From DSWT01 sp035415725 (GTDB lineage: Bacteria > Chloroflexota > Anaerolineae > B4-G1 > SLSP01): a DNA stretch of 19,326 bases. Positions 8,214 to 15,791 of this stretch are shown here, piece by piece. The position numbers and the translations under genes were made by a program. A model generated the notes under the pieces. That model was not told where the DNA came from, searched no databases, and saw nothing but the letters and a program-made list of their open reading frames with translations. The stretch is taken from assembly GCA_035415725.1 (NCBI GenBank), contig DAOOGN010000084.1:1-19326 (forward strand). The letters run 5' to 3'. Numbering within the stretch: the stretch's first letter is position 1; each line of letters starts with the position of its first letter.

Positions 8214-8242
8214 TTGTTTCTCTGTATGAGTTGTGTTATAAT
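8214..8242 (+). promoter_or_regulatory. Sigma-70-like promoter of the gene at 8260
   Basis: TTGTTT (8214-8219), a 17-bp spacer and a perfect TATAAT (8237-8242) lie just upstream of the GAGAGG ribosome binding site and the ATG at 8260. Transcription would start near 8249 and leave a leader of only about ten bases. The rest of the gap 7921-8213 holds repeat B and a short AGCGCC/GGCGCT hairpin at 8146-8159. Confidence 0.7.
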
Positions 8243-8259
8243 GACATCGAGAGGTTGAG

Positions 8260-8682
8260 ATGACACAAGGCCCGCTGCAATTTATTTCCCCACAACAATC
8301 ACGCCAGCTCACAGAACTGGCAGAACGGGCGCGACTGGGCCTTAGCCGCTTCGCCGACACCACCGTAGAATACAATGCCATCGGCTTACAGTTGCTCGAC
8401 GAATGGATTGACCGCCACCTGCGGCAGTTTCCTCGCCCTTCCCAAGAAATCATCATAGCCTGGGGCGCATTCTTAGGTGAAACTTTCCGCCGGCGATTTG
8501 GCGGTGAATGGGGGCTGAACAACGCCGGCAACAGGCCCCGGCTCGGTATTATCGCGCCGCAAGGTGAGACCGGTCAACTGTTCGTCGATATTATGGATCA
8601 GATGCAACGCCGGATCAGAGATGGGATGAACGAGTCCCTGGCATTCTACTATGCGCTCAAAGGCATCGAATTGCGAGAATGA
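8260..8682 (+). CDS. Hypothetical protein with a WGAFLGE/FGGEW motif, 140 aa
   Basis: A small, probably cytoplasmic, mostly helical protein with no signal or membrane segment. It has an N-terminal helical part (residues 10-56), then IIIAWGAFLGETFRRRFGGEW at about 64-84. That pattern (W-G-x-FLGE followed by RR-FGG-W) recalls the DUF3806-like family of small bacterial proteins, in which a helix ends at a glycine-rich turn and a Trp. I cannot confirm the match without a profile search. The C-terminal part (100-140) contains a predicted helix rich in Met and Arg. The gene has a good promoter and RBS and is convergent with the next gene. Function unknown. Confidence 0.7.
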   Translation: MTQGPLQFISPQQSRQLTELAERARLGLSRFADTTVEYNAIGLQLLDEWIDRHLRQFPRPSQEIIIAWGAFLGETFRRRFGGEWGLNNAGNRPRLGIIAPQGETGQLFVDIMDQMQRRIRDGMNESLAFYYALKGIELRE

Positions 8683-8713
8683 CGAGGCCCCGCCCGCTGC
8701 GAGGCTCCGTCAT
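8679..8713. terminator. Possible bidirectional terminator hairpin between convergent genes
   Basis: ATGACG (8679-8684) and CGTCAT (8708-8713) form the outer stem and GGCC-type pairs continue it after one mismatch. It overlaps the stop codon of the plus-strand gene and lies just before the stop of the minus-strand gene. There is no T-run on either side, so termination activity is uncertain. Confidence 0.3.
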
Positions 8714-8721
8714 CACACGAA

Positions 8722-9984
8722 CTACATATTCCCCAGAACGCGCTGCAGGTCCTCAGGTGTTTTCGCCACAATGGCGACATAGTCCACACCCGGGTAGTAT
8801 TGATCGAAGAAGGCTTTGAGGTCACCCGGCCAGCCCTGGGGATTGACAGCGATCACCTTGCGTCGGGTGGGCCCGCCACCGGCATCATCGGCGCTTCCGC
8901 CAATCGTCCAGCGATACTTATGCCACGCTCCGCTGTCAAGGACAGCACGCAGCCATTCGTCGCCGGCGCCAGGCGGCAGCAGTAAGTAAGTGCGGGCGTA
9001 ATCCTCCCGCGGGGGGACAAAACCGGGCGTTCCACCGCCAGACGTCGGGCGTTCCAGCACCGTAAACGTCATCTGCTGCAAAACAGACCCGGCAGCAGAA
9101 ACTTTGACGCTATGCGCCCCCGCCGTCACCGCCACACACCGCCAGCGACTTTCAGCGCCGAGGCGCGTCGCCGCGCCCTGAAAGACTTCTCCTCCCTCAA
9201 ATTGCACCGTCAACTGCTCTGGTGCCGGGCCGCCCGCAACGATCACTTCAAACGGCTCACCCTGCACCGGCGCCGTCGTAGACAACGCGAGTGTGAGCGG
9301 CGTCCCGCCTCCCCCCTCCACAACCACCAGCTCCATCGCATCAAAATAGGCGTCACAGTGCTTAAACGGCCACAAAACGGCACTGCGCACAAAGAATGTT
9401 ACCGCCGTTCCCTGTGCCGTTACTTCGACCGGGGGGATTTGGGCATAGACATTGTAGATATGCGCCCCTTCCCCCCATACCACCGTACTCGCATACGGAT
9501 CTGTGCCGCCCGTGGGATCAATCCCCACGGTAAAGGTGAAGTTGCGCACCCCATCCACCTTATCGTAGTCGACAGCGCGAACAAAGTACGCGCCCTCGCC
9601 CACCCCATCGCTCGCGCGTGGATTGTCCTGCCCGCTCGACCAGGCATGCGCCCACCCCGTACCGCGCAGCCGCGTTCCCGGGGTCATGCCTTCAACACGC
9701 TGATAAAATCCGCCGTCGTGGATGCGGAAAAAGCTGAAGAGTTTGACGGCGCGATTGCCGGCATAGATGCGCAATGGATCCAGAAACGGTGGTTCCCGGT
9801 TGATCACGTGTATCTCGGGACGACCATAACCAATAGGGTTAGTGGGATCATGAGGCACCGGCCCCCCTTCCTTCCAAAAGGCCACCCACTGCTCTGGCAC
9901 AAAAATCTCGCTGAATTCCTGTCCTGTATGGGTCTTGCGCCACCAATTACCTTCAAAACCGGGGTTCTGCAGCAGGTTTGTCAT
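8722..9984 (-). CDS. Multidomain protein with carbohydrate-binding-like N terminus
   Basis: A 420-residue protein. The ATG at 9984 is preferred over the TTG at 9990 because AGGAGG ends 7 nt before the ATG but only 1 nt before the TTG. No signal peptide is visible. Part 1 (about 1-225) starts NLLQNPGFEG and reads like a galactose-binding/CBM4-9-type beta-sandwich (GFYQRVEGMTPGTRLRGTGW; the YAGNRAVKLFSF strand). Part 2 (about 229-311) resembles an Ig-like domain (PLTLALSTTAPVQGEPFEV). A Gly/Pro linker (312-324) leads to part 3 (about 325-420): PREDYARTYLLLPPGAGDEW, then WTIGGSADDAGGG, RKVIAVNPQGWPGDLKAFF and YYPGVDYVAIVAKTPEDL. I recall similar C-terminal modules from Anaerolineae proteins but cannot name a family. 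It has its own consensus-like promoter (10054-10082). Confidence 0.75.
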   Translation of the reverse strand: MTNLLQNPGFEGNWWRKTHTGQEFSEIFVPEQWVAFWKEGGPVPHDPTNPIGYGRPEIHVINREPPFLDPLRIYAGNRAVKLFSFFRIHDGGFYQRVEGMTPGTRLRGTGWAHAWSSGQDNPRASDGVGEGAYFVRAVDYDKVDGVRNFTFTVGIDPTGGTDPYASTVVWGEGAHIYNVYAQIPPVEVTAQGTAVTFFVRSAVLWPFKHCDAYFDAMELVVVEGGGGTPLTLALSTTAPVQGEPFEVIVAGGPAPEQLTVQFEGGEVFQGAATRLGAESRWRCVAVTAGAHSVKVSAAGSVLQQMTFTVLERPTSGGGTPGFVPPREDYARTYLLLPPGAGDEWLRAVLDSGAWHKYRWTIGGSADDAGGGPTRRKVIAVNPQGWPGDLKAFFDQYYPGVDYVAIVAKTPEDLQRVLGNM

Positions 9985-10053
9985 TGTCAATCCTCCTTAT
10001 CTGGAAAGTGAAATGGCTCTCTGGAACTTTACATAGCGACTTCTCTACCCTTC

Positions 10054-10082
10054 ATTAAACTGCAAAAACAGAACGTTGTCAA
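10054..10082 (-). promoter_or_regulatory. Sigma-70-like promoter of the CBM-like gene
   Basis: On the minus strand a perfect TTGACA (10077-10082) and TTTAAT (10054-10059) are separated by 17 bp. They lie about 70 nt upstream of the ATG at 9984 and immediately after the stop of the Lon-like gene, so the CBM-like gene is probably transcribed separately. Confidence 0.65.
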
Positions 10083-10089
10083 TATCGCG

Positions 10090-12534
10090 CTACACTGCAT
10101 CGGATTCTGACATCACGATAGGGTCATCGCCCTCGTCGCCATCTTTGTCAGGGCGGGCATGCTCCGCGAATTTCTTGAGCCGCGCCGTTACCCGGGCATG
10201 GATCGAGCCTTCCGAAAATTCACCGCTCTCGTCACGTATACCGGCCGGCATTCCGGTCAGCAACTCCAATCCTTCATCGACCGTCCCCACACCGTAAATG
10301 TGAAAACGGCCCGCCGCCACCGCTTCAACAATGTCCTCCCGCAGCATCAAATCCTGCGCATTGCTCACCGGGATCAGCACACCTTGCGTCCCCGACAGCC
10401 CCCGTTGGGCGCACACGTCGAAGAATCCCTCGATCTTTTCGTTGACCCCGCCAATGGGCAACACCTGCCCATGCTGGTCCACAGCGCCCGTCACCGCCAG
10501 GTCTTGTCGCAGCGGCGCCTCCGCCATCGCTGAGATGAGCACATACAGTTCCGCGCACGACGCGCTGTCGCCATCGATGTCATCATACGTCTGCTCAAAA
10601 CTCAGGCTCGCTTCCATCGACAGGGAACAGTCGGTTCCATACTGTCCGCCGAAATATCCCACCAAAGTTAACAACCCCTTGCCATGAATCGGGCCGCTCA
10701 ACTGCACCTCTCGATGGATATCCAGGACATTGCCTCGCCCGATATAAACACGCGCGGTGATCCGGCTAGGCATACCGTAGGTGTACCCTCCCAGCGTCAA
10801 CAGCGTCAGCCCATTGATCTGCCCGATACACTTCCCGGCGGTGACAATCACATGACGGCCCTCGGCAATAGCGCGATGCGCATATTCTTCACCCAGGCCC
10901 ACGCGCCGCTTCTGCTGGCGCAGTGTCTCCAGAATGTCAGCCCGTTGTACGACCGCATGCGGCTGCTTTTTCGCCCGATAGGCTGCCTCGCGCACCAGAT
11001 CGGCAATCTGCCCGAACTGTGTGCTCAGCCGGTCTTGATTTGCGGCCAGCCGGGCGCCGTATTCGATCACCCGCATCACGGCCTCCGACGTAAACGGCAG
11101 CAGATGTTCGTCTTCAGCAAGCGCGCGCACAAACCGGACATACATGGACTCGGACTCCGGGGTGCGTTCCATCTCCGCATCGAAATCGGCTAGCACTTTG
11201 AACAGCTTGGCGAAGTCCTCATCGTAGGCATACAAAGCATAGTAAATGGACGGCGAACCGCGCAAGATCACCTTCACCTGCAAGGGAATCGGCTCAGGAA
11301 CGGGCGTCACACTGCGCACCAACTGCTGACCGTCCGGGGATTCGATGCGAATCAGCCCGCCGAACAAAGCGCGCTTCAGGCCGACCCAGACATAAGGCTC
11401 GTCCATCAACGATTCGGCCTCCAGGATGAGATAGCCGCCGTTCGCACGGTGCAGCGCGCCAGGCCGGATCAGCGTGTAATCGGTGATCGTTGCTCCCCGG
11501 CGGACGTCGTACTCGATCCGCCCAAAGAGTTTGTCATACGTGGGCACATCCTCGACAATCACCGGCGCCCCCTGCCCATGGGCGTTATCCACCAACAGGT
11601 TGACGCGATAACGCTGGTTGAGAGGAATATCCAGCAACGACCCGCTGTCGTCCTCGGCATCCCCTTCGCCTTCACTGCGGAAAATGTCCACGTTCTCAAC
11701 AATGTCCTGCAAAACTTCGGCGAGGTACTCTTGAACTTCTTCCTGATCGACATACTTCTCGCGCAGTTCTTGCACCAGGGGCGCGACGGTGAAATTCGCC
11801 ACTTCCCGATCCAGACGCTCGATGTCGGCCTGGGTACGCCGCTCAAACTCACGCCAGCGGCGCATGGCGCTGGCGAGCATATCTTCCAGTTGATTGAGGT
11901 TCTGCTCAACATCCGCGCGTTCGTCGGCTTGTAGTTGGCTAAACGCTTCGGGGGTCAACAGTTCACCGTCGCGTACCGGCGAGATGTACAGTCCTGACGG
12001 CGAACGCACCAGCGCGAAACCCCGCTCCCGGCACGCCATATCCACAGACGCCAGTTCGCCTTGCTGCATTTCCCGGAACTGCTGTCCCAATTTCTCGCGC
12101 GCCTCGGCGTACTGGTCAGTCTCGAATGCCTGGAGTAAGCGATCCATCAACCCACTGTTGAAGCGCTCCATATCGGCACGCAGTTCACTGCCCCGGCCCG
12201 GCGGCAGGCTGATGGCCCGCGGCGTCGCCGGGTCGACGAAGTGATTGACGTACACCCAATCGCAGGGGGTTGCGGCCTGGGACGCTTGCTCACGCACGAT
12301 ACGTCCTAAAATAGAGCGTCGACCTGTGCCGATTGGCCCCATCACGAAAACGTTAAAACCGGGACTCTGAATGTCCAATCCAAAATGGATGGCTTCTACA
12401 GCCCGATCTTGCCCGATAATCAGCGGTGCATAGGCCAATTCGTCGGTCGTTGTGAAGGTGAAACTTTCCGGATTACAGGCGCGGTACAGCGCCGCCGCAG
12501 GAAGTTCACCCGCCATTGATTTTGTTTTCTCCAT
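10090..12534 (-). CDS. Lon-like ATP-dependent protease (COG1067 / LonB-type, S16 family)
   Basis: A cytoplasmic protease of 814 residues if the ATG at 12534 is the start; GTG at 12546 and ATG at 12516 are alternatives, and the RBS (GGGTGA, 8 nt upstream) is weak. The order is: a short N-terminal segment with LYRACNPESF, the IIGQDRAVEAIHFGLDI block, the nucleotide-binding loop GPIGTGRRS (66-74), a long coiled helical insertion (about 150-270), a Walker-B-like GGYLILEAE, and the C-terminal S16 protease domain. The dyad is Ser657 in DGDSAS and Lys700 in GGVNEKIEG. Their 43-residue spacing equals that of Ser679/Lys722 in E. coli Lon. The P-loop Lys is replaced by Arg72. These proteins degrade misfolded or regulatory proteins. 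The closest named relatives are the YcbZ/LonB-type proteins rather than LonA, because there is no LonA N-terminal substrate domain. It follows dnaN on the same strand with a stem-loop between them. Confidence 0.92.
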   Translation of the reverse strand: MEKTKSMAGELPAAALYRACNPESFTFTTTDELAYAPLIIGQDRAVEAIHFGLDIQSPGFNVFVMGPIGTGRRSILGRIVREQASQAATPCDWVYVNHFVDPATPRAISLPPGRGSELRADMERFNSGLMDRLLQAFETDQYAEAREKLGQQFREMQQGELASVDMACRERGFALVRSPSGLYISPVRDGELLTPEAFSQLQADERADVEQNLNQLEDMLASAMRRWREFERRTQADIERLDREVANFTVAPLVQELREKYVDQEEVQEYLAEVLQDIVENVDIFRSEGEGDAEDDSGSLLDIPLNQRYRVNLLVDNAHGQGAPVIVEDVPTYDKLFGRIEYDVRRGATITDYTLIRPGALHRANGGYLILEAESLMDEPYVWVGLKRALFGGLIRIESPDGQQLVRSVTPVPEPIPLQVKVILRGSPSIYYALYAYDEDFAKLFKVLADFDAEMERTPESESMYVRFVRALAEDEHLLPFTSEAVMRVIEYGARLAANQDRLSTQFGQIADLVREAAYRAKKQPHAVVQRADILETLRQQKRRVGLGEEYAHRAIAEGRHVIVTAGKCIGQINGLTLLTLGGYTYGMPSRITARVYIGRGNVLDIHREVQLSGPIHGKGLLTLVGYFGGQYGTDCSLSMEASLSFEQTYDDIDGDSASCAELYVLISAMAEAPLRQDLAVTGAVDQHGQVLPIGGVNEKIEGFFDVCAQRGLSGTQGVLIPVSNAQDLMLREDIVEAVAAGRFHIYGVGTVDEGLELLTGMPAGIRDESGEFSEGSIHARVTARLKKFAEHARPDKDGDEGDDPIVMSESDAV

Positions 12535-12571
12535 AGAATATGTCACCCAATCCCTATCATCACGTAAAACA

Positions 12572-12610
12572 GGACCAAAAACGAGATCGCCACAATCTCA
12601 TTCTTGGTCC
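12572..12610 (-). promoter_or_regulatory. 16-bp stem-loop between dnaN and the Lon-like gene (terminator or attenuator)
   Basis: Arms 12572-12587 and 12595-12610 pair over 16 bp with a 7-nt loop. The two non-Watson-Crick positions are A-C mismatches on the plus strand but G-U pairs on the minus-strand RNA, so the RNA from the dnaN/lon strand forms an unbroken 16-bp stem. It is followed by TGTTTTA on that strand. It could terminate dnaN transcription or attenuate read-through into the Lon-like gene. Confidence 0.65.
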
Positions 12611-12650
12611 CGTACAGCGCGTTTTTAATCTAACACAAAAAACGGCCCGC

Positions 12651-13769
12651 TTAACGCCGCCCCAGGTGCATCGGCATGACCACGTGGATGAAAGCCTCGT
12701 CCCCGACCGCTTTCACAATGCCGGGATTCGTGGGGGTGTTGAGTTCAAGTGCCACCTGCGGCGTATCCAACGCCGAGAAAACGTCGATCAGGAAACGTAC
12801 GTTGAAGGCAATTTCCAGGCCGTCGCCTTCGACGTTCGCCATCAAGCGCGTGGAGCCTTGCCCTGATTCGGCAGAATCCGCCGAAACCACGATTTCGCCC
12901 GACTCGATGGATAGGGTGACGATGTTGGCAACATCGCGGGCAAAGATCGCGGCGCGTTTGCAGGCCTGTAGAATTTCCTCACGCCCCAGCACCACCCGCG
13001 TCCTGGACGTGGACGGGATAATGCGACGCACGTCAGGGAAATTGCCGTCAATCAATTGCGAGTTCAACACCGTGTCGGTGAGTTTGAAGAGAATCTGATT
13101 GTGGGGGTAGGTCGTGGAGATGTTCACCGGCTCTTCCTGGCTGCCGACAATGCGCATCAACTCGGAGAGCGCCCGCGCCGGGATGATGACGCTGAAGGGA
13201 GTGGGAACCGGATGGATCAGCGGAATCTGGCGCATCGACAGGCGGAAGCCATCGGCAGCAGCCAGGGTGAGGGTGCTACTTTCAAATTCCGCCAGGACAC
13301 CGGTAAGCACCGGATGGCTTTCGTCGGTGGAGGCCGCAAACGTGACCTGTATCAGACCTGTGCGTAAGTCATCAGCTTCTACGGCGAAGCCGTCTCCCTG
13401 TTCCGGCTCCGGCACCACCGGGAACTCGTCGGCGGAAATGCCCCGAAAGCTGGCCTTCACGGCGCCGCAGTTCAGCGCCAGGGAAAGCGCTGAATCGTCC
13501 ATGGTCAGATCCACTTGATCCGGCGGCAATGAATTGACCAAATCGATGAAATTGCGTGCCGGAACGGTCAACGCGCCGTCGGTCTCCACGTGCGCTCCCA
13601 CCCAATGCACCACACTCAGCTCCAGATTGGTGGCAGCCAGTTTAAGCTGTCCGTGATCTGTCGCCAACAAAATGTTGCCCAAAATCGGCATGGTCGTGCG
13701 GGATGGAACCGCCCGTCCAACAATACTCAATCCTTTGGCTAGATTTTCCTGCAAGCAAGAAAGTTTCAT
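12651..13769 (-). CDS. dnaN: DNA polymerase III subunit beta (sliding clamp)
   Basis: The processivity clamp of the replicase, 372 residues, the usual length for the family. I chose the ATG at 13769 (MKLSCLQENLAKGLS) over the longer ORF because GGAGG lies just upstream and the family begins at this strand. The three clamp domains (about 1-125, 126-245, 246-372) are all present: VGRAVPSRTTMPILGNILL in domain 1, FAASTDESHPVLTGVLAEF and ADGFRLSMRQIPL in domain 2, LIDGNFPDVRRIIP at the domain 2/3 junction, and the C-terminal VVMPMHLGRR that forms part of the partner-binding pocket. In many bacteria dnaN sits between dnaA and recF. Here it is flanked by a Lon-like gene and a repeat-rich gap, with no dnaA or origin seen. 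Confidence 0.97.
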   Translation of the reverse strand: MKLSCLQENLAKGLSIVGRAVPSRTTMPILGNILLATDHGQLKLAATNLELSVVHWVGAHVETDGALTVPARNFIDLVNSLPPDQVDLTMDDSALSLALNCGAVKASFRGISADEFPVVPEPEQGDGFAVEADDLRTGLIQVTFAASTDESHPVLTGVLAEFESSTLTLAAADGFRLSMRQIPLIHPVPTPFSVIIPARALSELMRIVGSQEEPVNISTTYPHNQILFKLTDTVLNSQLIDGNFPDVRRIIPSTSRTRVVLGREEILQACKRAAIFARDVANIVTLSIESGEIVVSADSAESGQGSTRLMANVEGDGLEIAFNVRFLIDVFSALDTPQVALELNTPTNPGIVKAVGDEAFIHVVMPMHLGRR

Positions 13770-13795
13770 CGAGGGCCTCCCTCCTCTAAAAATAG

Positions 13796-13833
13796 CCACA
13801 GAGCACCCAGAGTTCACAGAGAAAAACACAGAT
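13796..13833. repeat. CACAGAG-type intergenic repeat
   Basis: A short quasi-periodic segment repeats the word CACAGAG/CCCAGAG/TCACAGAG with about 10-nt spacing and ends in AAAAACACAGATT. I have seen similar words as dispersed intergenic repeats in other genomes, but only one copy is in this window. It lies directly upstream of dnaN and may overlap its promoter. Confidence 0.45.
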
Positions 13834-13969
13834 TCGTATCTATTCAGGCTAGTAAACCTGACGAAGTAACTTATCCCCTATGCCAGGTTTGGCGTGGATT
13901 TCGGTATGCCTGGTGCTTGTGGATGACGAGATAGGCGTGTTTCTATCAGCCCATCCCCCCTCTTTTTCG

Positions 13970-14003
13970 CCCCCTTCTTCCCCGCTGGCGGGGGAGAAGG
14001 GGG
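13970..14003. repeat. GC-rich 14-bp hairpin next to repeat A
   Basis: Arms at 13970-13983 and 13990-14003 (C5TTCTTC4 and G5AGAAG5) form a 14-bp stem with one mismatch and a 6-nt loop. It directly abuts the start of repeat A copy 2 and may be the outer part of the same element. The corresponding part of the other two copies is outside the window. On the minus strand it is followed by CGAAAAAG, so it is not a clean intrinsic terminator. Confidence 0.65.
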
Positions 14004-14005
14004 TT

Positions 14006-14105
14006 GGGGGATGAGAGGGCCAGCGCCTATAGCCGAAGTGTCAACCTATTATGCACCCTCCCCCAAGTCCCGTTTGCCACCTGGCAAGGGTGGCTGAATA
14101 GTTAC
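14006..14105 (+). repeat. Repeat A, copy 2
   Basis: About 100 nt, matching the reverse complement of 19230-19326 over its full length (roughly 85-90% by eye, with a 3-nt gap) and 1-54 over the last 54 nt. Internal landmarks are CCTATTATG, ACCCTCCCCCAAGTCCC and the hairpin GCCACC/GGTGGC. On the minus strand it begins GTAACTATTCAGCC 123 nt downstream of the stop codon of the O-antigen ligase-like gene. The gap 13770-14227 has no gene; besides this repeat it holds the CACAGAG repeat and the 14-bp hairpin. Confidence 0.85.
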
Positions 14106-14227
14106 GATTTCGATTACATCCAGTATACTCTACCCTGGTGAAAGGGCAAGAAGAAATGGAATAATGAACGTCCTCCCTTTTCCAATAATCTGTCTTATAC
14201 CCGAAGAAATGGCGCCCAGCGGCATCT

Positions 14228-15748
14228 TCAACTGGCGCGAGGTTCACATCCTGCACCTTCTACGTTGGGAGCTTCATGGGCTGAGGCGCTGGCTATCTGT
14301 ACCGCTGCCGTCGCCAGGCCCACTATCAGCCAAAACAACGTCACCGAATGATGAAAATCCAGGCTAAAGAAGTAACGATCCGATAAACCCGCCATCAATC
14401 CACCGATAATGGCGGCATGAAGGCCATACCACAACGGCTCCAACTCCGGCGACATCTCCGCAACTTTGCGCCAACGCCAGAAACGCACGAGGAGCATGGC
14501 GGCAATCACCAGAAAGACGGCCAGGCCGATCAGCCCCATCTGTTCGGCGATGGTCAAATAGACGCTGGCGACGGCAGTGTAGATATCGATGTCCGGAGCG
14601 CCGGCAAATCCCACGCCCAACAAAGGATAACGCCTAATGAGAATGAAGGCATCCTTGTATTCCCCCAGGCGCATCTTCATCGATAAATCCTGAAGCTGTA
14701 CCCCTTCAAGGAAGTGCGTCAGGTACGCCTGCGTCCAGGGTAAGATCAGGATCAGCAGCAACACCGCCGCAAACCAGGGCAGCAATTTGCGATAACGCAG
14801 TACACCGATGGCTAAAACCGCCAGGATCATCGCCACCATCGACCCGCGTGAAATGGTCAGCCCCAGGCACACTCCCATCAAACCGAGGCACACCACGATG
14901 AGCCAGCGTGGTAAAAGCGGGCGTTGGGCGAAAAGTTGAGGAACCGTCATCGCCAGCGCAAGGTTGAGGAGACTGCCAAGCACGTTGGGATCGACAGAGG
15001 TGGACGTGGCGCGCTGCATCAAACTGGGATCATCACGGATGTAACGCAGCACCCCTACCCCGCTGGGATAACCCAGGTATCTCAGTGCGGAAAGCAGGCG
15101 CATCGTCAACGCATCCGGCAGAAAATACAGGACGATGCCCAAAAACGCCGCTGCCGTCGCCCCCAAAATCAACCAGCGCATCAACCGTCCCAGCCGTCCG
15201 ACGTCGCGCACGGTGTTGACGACGAGGAAAAAGAGAGCCAGGCTCAACAGCGTCTCCGCGAAACGCCGGATCAGCGTCACGGTCAATGCCGCGTGCCCCA
15301 GCCCGGCGACAAAGGTGCCGATAGCCAGAAACGTGAACACTAACACCGGCGCACCCAAAGGAGTGGCAACGAAACGTTGTTCTTCGCCCAGCCCATAGGG
15401 CAACAACCAGACAAAAAACAGTCCGACCAGCGCCACGTCCAGAAAAGTCGGCCTGAACCCAATGCTGAAGGGCAGTGAGGCAAAAGGCAAGAGCGTGATG
15501 ACGCCGATCACCCCTCCATAGGCTATTTCGATGTCGCTCACGATCCAGACAAACAGCCCCAGGGCGACCCACAAGGCGATGGCCGGTAAGACGCCGACTT
15601 CCACAATTAACCACCCACCGCCGACGCTCCCGACGGCGATCAACAACACCGCTAGAACGTTCAACATCCAGCGCCGCCGGCCAAAAAACAGGGGGCGCAG
15701 AGCGCTGTTGCCGAGCCAATCTTGAATCGTTGTACGCCAGTTTATCAT
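14228..15748 (-). CDS. O-antigen ligase/polymerase-like polytopic membrane protein (Wzy_C type)
   Basis: A 506-residue protein with about eleven or twelve hydrophobic segments filling most of its length, a short charged N terminus (MINWRTTIQDWLGN, then FFGRRRW) and a polar C-terminal tail. The family signature is visible: LTISRGSMVAM near residue 296 (the SRG pattern before a membrane helix) and RRYPLLGVGF near 372-380. After that comes a large loop and the helix ASVYLTIAEQMGLIGLAVFL. Members join or polymerise undecaprenyl-linked glycans on the outer membrane face. In WaaL-type enzymes this last segment follows H[NSQ]-x9-GxxG; here the His position is Ala394. The ATG at 15748 has GGAG upstream and a promoter at 15764-15791. 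Whether it acts on O-antigen, exopolysaccharide or a glycoprotein glycan cannot be told from the sequence. Confidence 0.85.
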   Translation of the reverse strand: MINWRTTIQDWLGNSALRPLFFGRRRWMLNVLAVLLIAVGSVGGGWLIVEVGVLPAIALWVALGLFVWIVSDIEIAYGGVIGVITLLPFASLPFSIGFRPTFLDVALVGLFFVWLLPYGLGEEQRFVATPLGAPVLVFTFLAIGTFVAGLGHAALTVTLIRRFAETLLSLALFFLVVNTVRDVGRLGRLMRWLILGATAAAFLGIVLYFLPDALTMRLLSALRYLGYPSGVGVLRYIRDDPSLMQRATSTSVDPNVLGSLLNLALAMTVPQLFAQRPLLPRWLIVVCLGLMGVCLGLTISRGSMVAMILAVLAIGVLRYRKLLPWFAAVLLLILILPWTQAYLTHFLEGVQLQDLSMKMRLGEYKDAFILIRRYPLLGVGFAGAPDIDIYTAVASVYLTIAEQMGLIGLAVFLVIAAMLLVRFWRWRKVAEMSPELEPLWYGLHAAIIGGLMAGLSDRYFFSLDFHHSVTLFWLIVGLATAAVQIASASAHEAPNVEGAGCEPRAS

Positions 15749-15763
15749 CGCGTCTCCGGCAAG

Positions 15764-15791
15764 ATTATACCCGCTCGTGAACCTGCGTCAA
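15764..15791 (-). promoter_or_regulatory. Sigma-70-like promoter of the O-antigen ligase-like gene
   Basis: On the minus strand TTGACG (15786-15791) and a perfect TATAAT (15764-15769) have a 16-bp spacer, 16 nt upstream of the ATG at 15748. The leader would be very short (about 9 nt). It is divergent from the toxin-antitoxin promoter 120 bp away. Confidence 0.7.

Noticed and set aside
9996..10040. Short similarity TCTCTGG-ACTTT between this gap and 7987-8000
   Set aside because: Only about a dozen matching bases; too short to call a repeat family.
13796..13840. CRISPR-like array from the repeated CACAGAG words
   Set aside because: The units are only about 7-10 nt with no spacers of constant length and no cas genes; it is a short quasi-periodic intergenic repeat.
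13868..13880. Possible DnaA box (TTATCCCCT) near dnaN
   Set aside because: Too many mismatches to TTATNCACA, a single occurrence, and no dnaA or AT-rich unwinding region nearby.
14041..14256. Small minus-strand ORF running into repeat A
   Set aside because: It overlaps the end of the ligase gene and is mainly translated repeat sequence, without an RBS.
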